The notes: generated by a model from the letters alone, not told the origin. Positions 15,283-25,091 are shown, counted from the stretch's first letter. The stretch is DNA of 64,000 bases from Oscillospiraceae bacterium (GCA_015067615.1 SVMD01000004.1:62787-126786), one strand, 5' to 3'. Numbers and translations: made by a program.

Positions 15283-15540
15283 TTAGGAGTTGAAGAGGAC
15301 ACCGGCATCCGTGGGAACGTGGTAGCAAATACCATTGTATCCATCGAGTTCTACCGGGAAGCCACCAGTTCCTGTGCATCCAGTTATGGTGGCGAGGAAC
15401 ACATTTCCCAAACCTTCAAAGTAAATTCCGCACTGGTCCTTGGACGGAGTATCGTTCTCCACTTCGCAGCCAACAGTGATGCTGGTGCTCAGAGAGAAAT
15501 CTTCGAAAAAGATTTCAGGCTTGCTATAATACTTTCTCAT
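15283..15540 (-). CDS. candidate RiPP precursor peptide (Cys-containing)
   Basis: 85 residues. The N-terminus MRKYYSKPEIFFEDFSLSTS has the KPxIxFExFxLS-type leader I associate with small Clostridia peptides encoded beside PqqD/radical SAM genes. The C-terminal region holds four Cys (in VGCEV, DQCGI, TGCTG, GICYH) and is rich in Gly, Thr and Asn, a plausible modified core. There is no TM segment. The start has AAGGAGGG 6-7 nt upstream. The gene lies 17 nt after the giant surface-protein gene and just before a strong hairpin, then the kinase, radical SAM and PqqD genes. No dedicated peptidase or exporter is visible. Confidence 0.75.
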   Translation of the reverse strand: MRKYYSKPEIFFEDFSLSTSITVGCEVENDTPSKDQCGIYFEGLGNVFLATITGCTGTGGFPVELDGYNGICYHVPTDAGVLFNS

Positions 15541-15557
15541 ACTGTTTCCCTCCTTAA

Positions 15558-18500
15558 TTAGAACCATCTGCTGAACAGCTTGCCGAGTACATTGACGATT
15601 CCCTTGACGATCTCCTTCACGACCTGGCTCACAGTGGGGGTTTCCTCGGGCTCGGTAACCTCCGGTTCGGTAGTCTCGGGTTCGGTAGTTTCGGGCTCGG
15701 TGGTCTCGGGCTCGGTGGTCTCGGGCTCGGTGGTCTCGGGCTCGGTGGTCTCGGGCTCGGTGGTCTCAGGCTCGGTGGTCTCGGGCTCGGTAGTTTCGGG
15801 CTCAGTCTCCTCGGGCTCTACCACAGCGGGTCTGTTCAGGGCACGCAGGGTCAGGGTCGCGGCGGCGGGAGTCATGTAGGTGTAGACCTCATTGGTCTCG
15901 GACGCCACATCATCGGTGCCTTCCTCACTTGTGACCACTGTGGAATTGGGATTCTCGGTATAGGTTGCCTTGATGTTGGTCAGGGAGATGATACCGGAAT
16001 TGCCGGAGTTGGTGATGACGATGATGCCATCCTTCCAGCCGGTGATGTCGTAGTACATGTCGGTGGCGGTGCTGATGGTGGCGGTCTTTGCGTTGGACTC
16101 GGTGCCCTGTGCAGTGATGTTCTTGATGGTGTAGGTCACGGCGTTGCCGTCAGCGGACTTGATGCCCAGCTGGATCTTGGCAACCTTGTTCAGGTTACCC
16201 AGCTGGAAGGCAATGCTCTGACCCTTTGCCAGGTACAGCTCATTGTTGGGGCCGTAGCTGGTGTAATCATCAATCTGCGCGTTGCCGACAGTAGCATCAC
16301 CGTCGATGAATACCTCACCGGTCACTGCGTTGGTGGCCTGGTTGAAGGTTCCTGCATCGATCAGCTTGTTGCGCAGCTCGATGTAGCTGGGCCAGCCCTC
16401 GCCGTCGGCTTTGTAAGCGTCCTCAACTACCTTGTTGTTGGCGCCGTCGTTGGCGGGATCGTAGATGCGGATGGCATCCAGGTACAGGTCGTAGCCAGCG
16501 GGGGTGGTGTGGTCGAAGAGTTTCACGTAGGAAGCGGTGATGGTGACGGTGTACTTGCCGTAGGTCAGGCCCTCTGCCTTGATGACGGGAACCTGATACA
16601 GGGCGTTTGCAGTATCGGGAGTAGCGACCCATTCGCCGTCTTCATTTCTGGTGTAGCCGTAGTAGGTATCGACCACCATGTTCTTCACAGCGGCGCCGTT
16701 GGCATCCACGATCTTCACAGTCAGGGTGCCGGTGGTGTTGCTGGTCATGGAGATGACATCGAAGCCGGTGCCGTAGAAGGTGAAGGTGGCGGTGGCGTAC
16801 TTACCGGTGGTCACGTTGACCATAGCGGCGGAACCCAGGGAGTATGTGCTCATGGCGCTGTAGGCTGCGTCATAACCATAGTTGTTGTCCGCATCCAGGG
16901 TATCGGTGATCTGGCTCTCGCCGGGACGATCCTGAGCCTGGGTTGCATTAGCAGTGGTTCCGGCGGTTGTCCAACCTTTGCTCTCTGTATAGGTAGTCGT
17001 AGTGGTACCATCCTCGTTTTCCACGGTTACGGGGTTGGTGTAGGTCTTCAGATCCACGAACTCATCCTCGTAGTAGATGGTGGTAGCGGGAATGACGGTA
17101 ACAGAGGAGTACATGTAGGCCTGTTCAACGGCACTGTTCACATAGTAGTCCGTCATAGTCTCATAATTGAAGGTGACGGGTGCGTTAAACTCCATGGAGC
17201 CGGGGGTGAAGCGGATGACGTTTTCGTTGATGACCTGTGCGCTGTGCTCACCGACGGACAGGACACCGGACATATGAGTAGTTTCGTCCACCTTGACGGA
17301 CAGAGTGGAGTTGTCGTACAAACCGGTGTTGATGGTGGTACTGGGGGTCTCGGTGCCGATGGCGGTGATGGCGTTGTAGACGAAGTCATTTGTAGTGACA
17401 TTGATGTCCACAGGCAGACCGTAGTCCACGACCACGGTATCCTCCACCAGCTTCTGCTCCCAAACGACTGCGAAAGCAACGGTGGTGTTGGCGAAGTCAA
17501 AGCCGTCCATCTCCTCCATCAGGGAGGTGTATTGTCCGGCAGTGGAATACTTGGTGCCGGCCTTGGTGTTGTAAACAACGGTGGTGCCATTGCCGCCGGT
17601 AATGGTAAAGTAGTTGTAGATATCTTCGCCGTTTTCGTTCTGATAGACGTGAATCTCGTACTCGGTATTCTCGTCGTACAGCTGATAATCATCAGGCAGA
17701 AGATCATCAGCGATGCGAATTGCATTCAGCTCGGAGATACCTTCGTCATCGTTCCAGACCACGGACTCGGTGTAGACCTTGGTAACGAAGACGGACTCGG
17801 CGAAAGTGACCACACGTCCGGCGCGGTTAACGGGCTGGCCTGCCTCGTTGACCAGGTAGAACACATAGGAAACCTGTGCGCCGTTCCAGGTCAGCTGGGG
17901 TTCGGGGAAGTACTGCATGACCTCGTTGCCCCGATAGTTGATGTAGCCCAGGGTAGCGTAGTCGTTGGTGGGGTAGGTGCCGGCAGACACGTAATCGGGG
18001 TTGGGGGTAACGCCGTCTTCCAGGAATTCCTCGATGTCACCAGCGGCAGACTCCAGGGAGTTGGTCAGGTACAGGAAGTAGCGCAGGGCGATCTCGGCAT
18101 TCTCGGTGGTCTCAGAAACGTGCCACTTGATGACCTTGGTAGCGGCATCATAGGAGAAGTAGGGAGTATGCAGCTCCACGGTGTCGGCGGTGCCGGTGAC
18201 GGTGGCGCCTGCGGTCATCTTATATGCACCGGTGCCATCGGCAACGTAGACATACTCATCCTCAACCAGGTTGAAGAAGCCCTTCTCGTCCTCGCCCACA
18301 GCGGTGTAGACGGGATTGGTGGTCAGAGTGGTCTCGGTGCCGGAAGAGGTGGCGGTGACGTTATCGATCTTGACCAGCTTGGAGATAGACAGGTTGCCGT
18401 CCGTACCCTCAGTCAGGTAGATGCGGGTCAGCACGTCATAGGTACCGGTACGCTCGTGGGTAGTGGCGTTCAGATCGTAGTTTACGACTTCGATGTAGAA

Positions 18501-21500
18501 CTCCTGATTTGCCACCTGGTCCTCGGTCTTCACGGCCTTGGGCCACTTGAAGATCATCTCGTAGCTGTCGGTGATCTTGTCGGCCACTTCGATGTTGGTT
18601 GCAGCTGCCTTGATGGAGGTTGCGATGTTTTCGAAAGCATCGCTCAGGCCGCCGTCACCGGCAGCGGAGTCGGTAACAGGATAGTAGGTCTGCGTCTCTC
18701 CGTCACTGGGGGTGACGATCTGGTTCATAATACCATTAACCAGCGCCTCATAGCGTGCGTCCGCATAATCATTATAGGGATTACCCGCGGTATCGACACC
18801 AAGACCAACACCATAAACGGTAACGCTTGCTTCCAGTCTTGCCTTCAGGGAGTACAGTTCAGGCTTGGCACTGGTGGTGTAGGGGGAAGAGGTGGATACC
18901 CAGTCTCCAATGGTACTGCTGCCGTAGTTGCTGTAGTTGTAGGTATAGCTGCCATCGGCGTTCTGGCTATAGCTGTTAACGCCATAGTAGTAGCCGGAAG
19001 GACCGCCGTCAGTCATGAACACACAGTAACGGCCACGGCCTGCGCCATCAGTCTGGTAAGCAGTGCTGGTGTACTTATCATACATGGCCTTCAGAGGATA
19101 GCTATAGAAGGTATTACCTGCAGAGTCTTCGCTGGAAGTGTATCCGGTGTCCAGTGTAACACTGACTTTATTGGTCTTGTTGGTAAGCTGAGTATCCAGC
19201 TTAGAAACGGTAATTGCAGACTCCAGCCAGTTAGTAAGCTTTTCCTTATTGGTGGATCCGCTTGCACTGGCGATGGTTTCAGCGGTAATGGTTTCAAAGG
19301 CATTGGTAGCCGTGTCGCTGTTCAGTTTTACATGCAGCACATTCGTATTCTGGAAGATATACAGAAGCACACGGTTGCCGGTGAACTGATCATTCTCATC
19401 GATCATGATGGCCACCAGGAATGCCTGCAGTGCATCGACTGCAGCATGGTAACGCTGGTAGCTACTGCTGGAGCCAACCTGTTCGTCCATGGAGCTGGTC
19501 CAGTCAATGGGGACAATCACATCAAATCCACTTGCAGAACCAAAGGGAATACCAGCCATGGACAGCTCCATCTGGGCCACGCCGGTGTTGGAGAAGTTAC
19601 CAACGGCCTGGGCAGTCTTATCAAAGCGGACAGCGCCGGGGTTGGGCCAGCGGGGGAAGTCGGTGGTGGATTCCTCGGGGGTGATGGCGGTGGACTTGTG
19701 GATATGGACGGTAATGTAGTCCTCCAGGGTGGTGTTCTCGTCCACCTTATGGATGACCTTGACCTTCACCTCGCCCTCGGAGCCGTCGAAGGTCAGCACA
19801 CCGGTGTTCTCATCAATAGTGGCGCCGGAGCCGGACTCGATGGTCCAGACCAGGGTGGGATTGGTAACAGTATTGCCCTCATCATTGGTGCCGTCAAACA
19901 TTTTCACAGTGGCGTTCAGATCCAGAGTCTGGCCGGCCTGCACGCCCTTGTGGACGTAAGACTCACCCTGTTCGATCTCCAGAGTGTAGTAGGGCTCAGA
20001 GGCGGTGACGGTAACGTAGTTGGTGACGGTCTTTTTCTCCTCGCCGAAGGAAACCTCGTAGGAAATCTTCACCAGCGCGGTGCCGTAGTTGCCGGTCAGG
20101 ACGGCAACACCCTCTACGATTTCGCCGTCGATAATGCCGTTCTCATCAGACACCACTTCGTAGGTAGCATTAAGGGAAACATCCGTGGTGGTGGGGGTGC
20201 CGCCATTATCGGGAGTAAGGGTCAGAATGGCAGTCAGATCGGCGGTCTGCTCTTCAGTTGCCTCCGGGTTCACAACAACGGATACATTTTCGGCGGCGAT
20301 GGAGTAGGTGCCGGAAACAGTGGTGGTGGTCTCAACCTCGATTTCGGTGGGGACGTAGAAGTAAATGCTGGTTGCGTAGTTGGAAGAAGTGGTCGTAGTC
20401 CAGCCATTATTGTAGCGGAGGTAGTTATAGCTACTGTAGTTACTTGCTCTGTATCTCAGTCGGTTGCTGGAGTAGGCCCAGGTAGTAGAACTGCTCGTGC
20501 TCAGGCCCAAGCCGCTGTTATAGCGCAGGTAGTAGCCGCCGTTCTGGAAGGTATAGCTGCCGTCCACGGTCCACAGCTCGTCGGCGGCATCATCCAGCTC
20601 GATGTAGGTGTCTGTTGTTCCGTCGCCGTCCACATCACCGGACTTGATGGTCACAGCGGTGGCTGCGACGGAGCTGCCATTTCTTGCCAGCAGGTAGCGG
20701 GTGGTGCTGCTGGCAGAGTTGCTGTTGGCAATCAGAACCTCGCCGGAAGGATTACCGGAAGTCAGCACATAGACGGTCTTGGGGGTGGTGATAGTGACCT
20801 CGCCGCTGCCGGTGGCAGTTTCGCCTTCGGGAATGGTAATCTCAGTGGATCTGCCCACCACGTAGGTGGAGAAGTGGTTGGTGGTGAAGACGACCTTGCC
20901 GTTCTCAAAGGTGAAGTCGGACAGGGGCTCCAGCTCGCCGGTCTCCTCGTTCCAGTAGTAGACGGCGTCGGCACCCTCGGGCGCGGGCATGGAGACGACA
21001 GCAATATTCTCCTCCACGCTGTAAGCATTGGGAACAATGTCGTAAGCCACGAAGCCGGTCTCCAGCTTGTCAGCCAGCGTCTCGGTCAGGGTCTCGGTCA
21101 CATCGGTGACGGTCAGGGAAGCCATGCCGTCAGCCACCACGGTGACATCGGTGTTGTTGGCGATGGTAAAAGCATAGCCGGCAGTCTCATAGGAGACGAG
21201 AACAGTCTGCGCACCGGTGGTGTTAGGGACGTATCCGGAAACGGTATACTCGCCCTCGGCCAGTTCCACGGTGGTGCCATTGTCGTACTCAGCAACGACC
21301 TTCAGAGTCAGGGTACCGCCCAGCAGGGTTTCCTTGGAGTAAGTAACCTGCAGGCCGGTGATCACGGGCTCGGCATCCTGCTCCACCACGGTCACAGACA
21401 CGGTGGTACTGTAATCGCCATAGGTGACGAAAACAGTCTGAACGCCCAGAGCGCTGCTGTCGTAGTCGGAGACGGTGTAGCCCTCGATCTCGACCTTGTC

Positions 21501-22493
21501 GCCATTGGTGTAGACCTCATAGACGGTCAGATCCAGCTCCTCGCCCAGGTAGTAGACGTCCTTGTTGCTGACAGCCTCAATACGGTCCACAACAGGGGTG
21601 GTAGCCACGGGCTCAGAAGCGGCATGGTCGCGGTTCACGGACACATCCACCGCATAGCTGCCGGACAGCGCGCCGTCTTCGTTGCAGACCACCAGATCCA
21701 CGCTGTTGTCGTAAATGTACACAGCGGTAGCAACGTTGTTGCGGGCAGGGGTGTTGGGGGGATCAATGTAGCCGGCGTTGGCGTAAGTAAACTTGGGGTA
21801 AACAGGCTCGCCATCGCCATACTCAATGAGGATGGACTCGCTGCCGTCGTTGGGAACATAGTAGGCAGCCCGGTCCACGTCCTTTTCGCTGGTGTGGTTG
21901 TGTGCCCAGAAGAAGAAGATGTCCATCTCCTCGGCGGCAGCAGAAATCGCGGCGTACCAGGCAGGCGCACCGTTGCTGTCACCTCTGCGCTCATGCAGGG
22001 GCAGGTGGGAGAGAATGAACAGGGGCTTGGTCTGATCCAGTCCGGCAACCGTGGAGGTAAAACCAGTGGTGTCGGGGTTGGAAGAACCCATAGAGGACTC
22101 GCTGATGGAGTAGATGTAGTAATTCTCACCGCTGTAGCTCAGACCGGTGAAATCAGCGATTCCATAGTTGCCTTCACTGTCATGGTTGCCGTAGGCATAG
22201 ATGCACTGCACATTGGGATACACCTGCTGAGCAGCGGCAGTGACGCTGCTGGAGGCACACTGGGTGTCGCCCACGAAGGATGCCGTGGACGGATTGAATG
22301 TGGAATCCATGCTCTTGATACCGTTAAAAACGGATGTCACGGTGCTGGGATTGCCGTGAACATCGCTGCAGAAAACGGCAGCATCGAGTAAGGTTCTCTC
22401 TGCTGCTTCTGCGTTCAGTGCGACAGCGGGCATCATGCCGACCAGCATCACAAAGCACAGAACCAGTGCGAGGATTCTCTTCATTTCCTTCAT
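15558..22493 (-). CDS. giant secreted protein: calcineurin-like phosphoesterase, Ig-like repeats, VWA-like domain, PETTE repeats
   Basis: 2311 residues. The signal peptide (1-31) ends MPAVALNAEA. Residues about 38-245 carry metallophosphoesterase motifs SDVHG (44-47), GD (75-76), GNHDS (102-106), LSHLPLH and the AHNH variant (198-200). Ig-like repeats with VYEVYTNGDKVEIEGYTVS and YDNGTTVELAEGEYTVSGY span about 303-455. A YYLRYNSG-type domain shared with the next protein upstream lies at about 560-690. A VWA-like domain starts near 990 with DWTSSMD in place of DxSxS and FMTDGGPS later. Nine PETTE units lie near 2226-2274. The tail VSQVVKEIVKGIVNVLGKLF is amphipathic; there is no LPXTG signal. 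AAGGAGGAG precedes the start. It is probably a surface or matrix protein acting on phosphate esters. Confidence 0.85.
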   Translation of the reverse strand: MKEMKRILALVLCFVMLVGMMPAVALNAEAAERTLLDAAVFCSDVHGNPSTVTSVFNGIKSMDSTFNPSTASFVGDTQCASSSVTAAAQQVYPNVQCIYAYGNHDSEGNYGIADFTGLSYSGENYYIYSISESSMGSSNPDTTGFTSTVAGLDQTKPLFILSHLPLHERRGDSNGAPAWYAAISAAAEEMDIFFFWAHNHTSEKDVDRAAYYVPNDGSESILIEYGDGEPVYPKFTYANAGYIDPPNTPARNNVATAVYIYDNSVDLVVCNEDGALSGSYAVDVSVNRDHAASEPVATTPVVDRIEAVSNKDVYYLGEELDLTVYEVYTNGDKVEIEGYTVSDYDSSALGVQTVFVTYGDYSTTVSVTVVEQDAEPVITGLQVTYSKETLLGGTLTLKVVAEYDNGTTVELAEGEYTVSGYVPNTTGAQTVLVSYETAGYAFTIANNTDVTVVADGMASLTVTDVTETLTETLADKLETGFVAYDIVPNAYSVEENIAVVSMPAPEGADAVYYWNEETGELEPLSDFTFENGKVVFTTNHFSTYVVGRSTEITIPEGETATGSGEVTITTPKTVYVLTSGNPSGEVLIANSNSASSTTRYLLARNGSSVAATAVTIKSGDVDGDGTTDTYIELDDAADELWTVDGSYTFQNGGYYLRYNSGLGLSTSSSTTWAYSSNRLRYRASNYSSYNYLRYNNGWTTTTSSNYATSIYFYVPTEIEVETTTTVSGTYSIAAENVSVVVNPEATEEQTADLTAILTLTPDNGGTPTTTDVSLNATYEVVSDENGIIDGEIVEGVAVLTGNYGTALVKISYEVSFGEEKKTVTNYVTVTASEPYYTLEIEQGESYVHKGVQAGQTLDLNATVKMFDGTNDEGNTVTNPTLVWTIESGSGATIDENTGVLTFDGSEGEVKVKVIHKVDENTTLEDYITVHIHKSTAITPEESTTDFPRWPNPGAVRFDKTAQAVGNFSNTGVAQMELSMAGIPFGSASGFDVIVPIDWTSSMDEQVGSSSSYQRYHAAVDALQAFLVAIMIDENDQFTGNRVLLYIFQNTNVLHVKLNSDTATNAFETITAETIASASGSTNKEKLTNWLESAITVSKLDTQLTNKTNKVSVTLDTGYTSSEDSAGNTFYSYPLKAMYDKYTSTAYQTDGAGRGRYCVFMTDGGPSGYYYGVNSYSQNADGSYTYNYSNYGSSTIGDWVSTSSPYTTSAKPELYSLKARLEASVTVYGVGLGVDTAGNPYNDYADARYEALVNGIMNQIVTPSDGETQTYYPVTDSAAGDGGLSDAFENIATSIKAAATNIEVADKITDSYEMIFKWPKAVKTEDQVANQEFYIEVVNYDLNATTHERTGTYDVLTRIYLTEGTDGNLSISKLVKIDNVTATSSGTETTLTTNPVYTAVGEDEKGFFNLVEDEYVYVADGTGAYKMTAGATVTGTADTVELHTPYFSYDAATKVIKWHVSETTENAEIALRYFLYLTNSLESAAGDIEEFLEDGVTPNPDYVSAGTYPTNDYATLGYINYRGNEVMQYFPEPQLTWNGAQVSYVFYLVNEAGQPVNRAGRVVTFAESVFVTKVYTESVVWNDDEGISELNAIRIADDLLPDDYQLYDENTEYEIHVYQNENGEDIYNYFTITGGNGTTVVYNTKAGTKYSTAGQYTSLMEEMDGFDFANTTVAFAVVWEQKLVEDTVVVDYGLPVDINVTTNDFVYNAITAIGTETPSTTINTGLYDNSTLSVKVDETTHMSGVLSVGEHSAQVINENVIRFTPGSMEFNAPVTFNYETMTDYYVNSAVEQAYMYSSVTVIPATTIYYEDEFVDLKTYTNPVTVENEDGTTTTTYTESKGWTTAGTTANATQAQDRPGESQITDTLDADNNYGYDAAYSAMSTYSLGSAAMVNVTTGKYATATFTFYGTGFDVISMTSNTTGTLTVKIVDANGAAVKNMVVDTYYGYTRNEDGEWVATPDTANALYQVPVIKAEGLTYGKYTVTITASYVKLFDHTTPAGYDLYLDAIRIYDPANDGANNKVVEDAYKADGEGWPSYIELRNKLIDAGTFNQATNAVTGEVFIDGDATVGNAQIDDYTSYGPNNELYLAKGQSIAFQLGNLNKVAKIQLGIKSADGNAVTYTIKNITAQGTESNAKTATISTATDMYYDITGWKDGIIVITNSGNSGIISLTNIKATYTENPNSTVVTSEEGTDDVASETNEVYTYMTPAAATLTLRALNRPAVVEPEETEPETTEPETTEPETTEPETTEPETTEPETTEPETTEPETTEPETTEPEVTEPEETPTVSQVVKEIVKGIVNVLGKLFSRWF
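15671..15812. repeat. 15-bp tandem repeat encoding PETTE
   Basis: Nine copies of a 15-bp unit inside the giant gene encode nine Pro-Glu-Thr-Thr-Glu units. Most copies are identical at the DNA level, differing mainly at GGTGGTCTC versus GGTAGTTTC, which points to recent slippage expansion. The product is an acidic, extended linker before the C-terminal helix. Confidence 0.9.
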
Positions 22494-22591
22494 TTTATTC
22501 TCCTCCTTGAATTCTCTTCAAGTTTTAGCATTTTCAGGCTGGCTTAAGCATTCCTGCTTCTGGCACGCCTAATCATAGCATTGTACCCTAC

Positions 22592-22620
22592 ATTGTACCC
22601 CCACTTGTCCCATTTGTCAA
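22592..22620 (-). promoter_or_regulatory. promoter of the giant protein / RiPP-like operon
   Basis: Consensus TTGACA (22615-22620), 17-bp spacer and TACAAT (22592-22597). A second GTACAATG follows 11 bp later. Transcription is predicted from about 22585, leaving a 90-nt leader. As no terminator lies between the giant gene and the precursor gene, this promoter may drive the whole unit. Confidence 0.75.
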
Positions 22621-22646
22621 CATTTGTTACCAATAAAAAATAGCTA

Positions 22647-22674
22647 AAAAGGCCCCTCCGAAGAGGGGCCTTTT
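22647..22674 (-). terminator. terminator of the second phosphoesterase gene
   Basis: GGCCCCTC, TTCG loop, GAGGGGCC (22651-22670) followed by TTTTTAGC on the minus strand. Confidence 0.9.
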
Positions 22675-22694
22675 GATCTGTTATTTATGCAGCT

Positions 22695-25091
22695 TTAGCC
22701 TTCCACATACATATAGGTGGTGGAGTAAGACCGGGCGGTGACAATTTTGCCATTGTTATACCGCAGGTAGTAGTTGCCGATCTTCAGTTTGCTGGAGCTG
22801 AAGGTGACATTGCTGTACCTGGAGGTGCTGACAGTCAGGGCCTTGTTGAAGCCGGCACTGTACAGATAGTAGGTCTTGCCTTCAGACTCATAGCTGAGCT
22901 TCTTGTTTTCATAGTGCCACAGCAGGTCCTCCGTGACCTCAGAGGTGATCCAGCTGCTCTCGCGCTGAATCTCCACCAGGGACAGGGTGTTGTCGGCATG
23001 GGACAGAGCATAGTACTTACCGCTGAGGTACAGCGCAACGACATAGTTGTTGTCATCGGTGATCACATTGACTCTGTTGTAGGTGACCACAACCTCATCG
23101 GAATAGCTGTCGCCGCAATTTACGCAGGTATATACATTATATCCGTTCTCCACCGTAACGGTGTAGTCATGTCCGGCAGCCTCAACGAAATCGGAAATAT
23201 AGCTGTAGCCGCAGACGGTGCAGGTGTGCTCACTGAAGCCATCCTCGGTGCAGGTAAGGGTCACGGTTCGGGTCACATAGTCATGGCCCAGAGCCTCCAC
23301 AATACTGTCCACAGTCACCTCGCCGCAGACGGTGCAGGTGTGGGTGGTGTAGCCCTCGGTATCACAGGTAGGATCGGTGATGACGGACTCAGTCACATGA
23401 CCCAGCGCCGCCACCTCATCGGTGACATAGCTGTCGCCGCAGGCTGCACAGGTGTGGGTGGTATAGCCGTCCTCGGTGCAGGTGGCTTCCACGGTGACAG
23501 ATTCATAGCTGTGGCCCAGAGCGGGAGTCTCATCGGTGATGGTGGTGTCGCCGCAGAGGGTACAGGTATTGCCGGTGTAGCCGTTCTCGGTGCAGGTTGC
23601 CTCCACGGTGACGGTCTCGTAGATATGCTCGCCGGTGCCGCCGACGGCCTCGTTCACCTGGTACAGGGAAACGGTGGAGCCGCTGGTTCGGGATGCGGAG
23701 AAGGCGGAGGAGCTGTAGCGCAGGTAGTAGTTGCCGATCTTCAGTCTGTTGGAGCTGTAGGAAACAGAAGAGCCGGAGCTGCCGAAGCTGATTCTGCCGG
23801 AGCTGGCGGTGAGGTACTTGCCGTTGGCCTCGTTGTACAGCTTGCCGCCGGTGTAGGTCCAGATCATGGCATCGGTGACATCGGAGGTGATGGAGCCGTT
23901 GGACACGGAAACGGAGGTCCTGCCGACGCTGGAGCCATAGGTCAGGGCGTAGTTGGAAGCCACGATCACATAGCTTTCGCCCTCAGTCAGGCCGGAAGCC
24001 TGATCATAGGTGGTCTCGGTGGCGTTCTGCTCGGTATAGCTGTGGCCGCAGGCGGAGCAGGTATAGATGGTGCAGGAGCCGGTGCAGGTATTCTGAACGA
24101 CGGAGCTGTAGTTATGGCCGGTGGCGGGGATCACAGTGGTCTTGGTCTCACCGCAGTCGGTGCAGACCAGGGTCTCATAGCCGTCAGTCTCGCAGGTGGC
24201 GGCCACGGATTCGGTCACCTCCCAGGTGTGGGAGGTGGCAAAGCGGCGTTCAATGCTGTAGTTGGCAGTGGCAGAGCCGCTGGTATTGTAGCGGGTCACA
24301 TCCACGGTGTCATTGTTGATGACCACCATGGAAGCATAGCCGTTCTTGATGTAGCCGGCGTTCATGTAGGTGAAATTGATGGTGCCGGTGCTGCCGCCCT
24401 GGGGAGTCAGGCTGCCGCCCACGCCCACAAAGTAGACGGAAGTATCGGTGGAATTCTCACCGGTGTGGTTGTGGCCCCACAGGTAGACGATGTCATGGCT
24501 CTGACCCACTTCGTTCAGGGCGCTCATCCAGGTGGCGCCGCCTGCGTTATCGCCACGGCGGCTGTGGATGGGCATGTGGCACATGACGAAGATCACCTTG
24601 GAGCTGTCAGCGGCTGCAGCCCAGGACTTGAAATTGGCGGAAGCGGTGGCAGCGGTGGAAGCGGACTGCATAGCATCCTGATCCAGGGCATAGACATAAT
24701 AATCCTCGCCCTCGTAGTATTCTCCGGTGCGGGCGTAGGCGTAGGGATTGGAACTGTCAGCGGACACGTTGGGGTCATGGGCGGCGTAGGTATAGAAGGT
24801 CTGGACGCCGGGATAGACGGACTGGATCTCGGAAGTGATGGATGCCAAAGATCCGCTGTTTTTGTCGTTCACATGGTCACCGCCCAGAACCACCAGGCCC
24901 GGGGTATACTGAAGGGCCCGGAGCAGGGACTGGAGCTTGGAAGACTCCTCGTGGCGGTCGGTTGCGAAGAAGATGGTATCGGACTCCCGTCCGGCTGTGG
25001 CCGCGTGTGCGTTCACGGGCATCATGGCAGCTACCATAATCAGAACCAGAACCAGGGAAATCACACGCTTGATTCCTTTGAATGTGTTCAT
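22695..25091 (-). CDS. secreted calcineurin-like phosphoesterase with CxxCG modules
   Basis: 798 residues. The signal peptide (1-31) ends MPVNAHAA. Phosphoesterase motifs are ATDRHEE (DxH, 45-47), GGDHVND, AAHDPN in place of GNHD, MCHMPIH and WGHNHTGEN. The downstream half has seven CxxCG knuckles (CTDCG, CSACG, CTLCG, CAACG, CTVCG twice, CVNCG) set in LGHxY / TCTExGYTT repeats. Between and after them are two copies of a KLKIGNYYLRY domain also found in the giant protein downstream. There is no anchor motif, so it is probably secreted or wall-associated. It has its own promoter with a palindromic operator and its own terminator. The substrate is unknown. Confidence 0.85.
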   Translation of the reverse strand: MNTFKGIKRVISLVLVLIMVAAMMPVNAHAATAGRESDTIFFATDRHEESSKLQSLLRALQYTPGLVVLGGDHVNDKNSGSLASITSEIQSVYPGVQTFYTYAAHDPNVSADSSNPYAYARTGEYYEGEDYYVYALDQDAMQSASTAATASANFKSWAAAADSSKVIFVMCHMPIHSRRGDNAGGATWMSALNEVGQSHDIVYLWGHNHTGENSTDTSVYFVGVGGSLTPQGGSTGTINFTYMNAGYIKNGYASMVVINNDTVDVTRYNTSGSATANYSIERRFATSHTWEVTESVAATCETDGYETLVCTDCGETKTTVIPATGHNYSSVVQNTCTGSCTIYTCSACGHSYTEQNATETTYDQASGLTEGESYVIVASNYALTYGSSVGRTSVSVSNGSITSDVTDAMIWTYTGGKLYNEANGKYLTASSGRISFGSSGSSVSYSSNRLKIGNYYLRYSSSAFSASRTSGSTVSLYQVNEAVGGTGEHIYETVTVEATCTENGYTGNTCTLCGDTTITDETPALGHSYESVTVEATCTEDGYTTHTCAACGDSYVTDEVAALGHVTESVITDPTCDTEGYTTHTCTVCGEVTVDSIVEALGHDYVTRTVTLTCTEDGFSEHTCTVCGYSYISDFVEAAGHDYTVTVENGYNVYTCVNCGDSYSDEVVVTYNRVNVITDDNNYVVALYLSGKYYALSHADNTLSLVEIQRESSWITSEVTEDLLWHYENKKLSYESEGKTYYLYSAGFNKALTVSTSRYSNVTFSSSKLKIGNYYLRYNNGKIVTARSYSTTYMYVEG

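Noticed and set aside
15671..15812. CRISPR-like direct repeats
   Set aside because: The 15-bp units are adjacent without spacers and are in frame inside a coding gene.
16509..22391. Very long open frame on the plus strand opposite the giant gene (almost 2000 codons)
   Set aside because: Its composition (Gly, His, Val, Asp rich, low complexity) is what reverse reading of GC-ending codons gives. No ribosome site, no recognisable domain, and the minus strand has clear domains.
15558..22493. Sortase-anchored wall protein
   Set aside because: No LPXTG-like motif, hydrophobic span and basic tail are found at the C-terminus.
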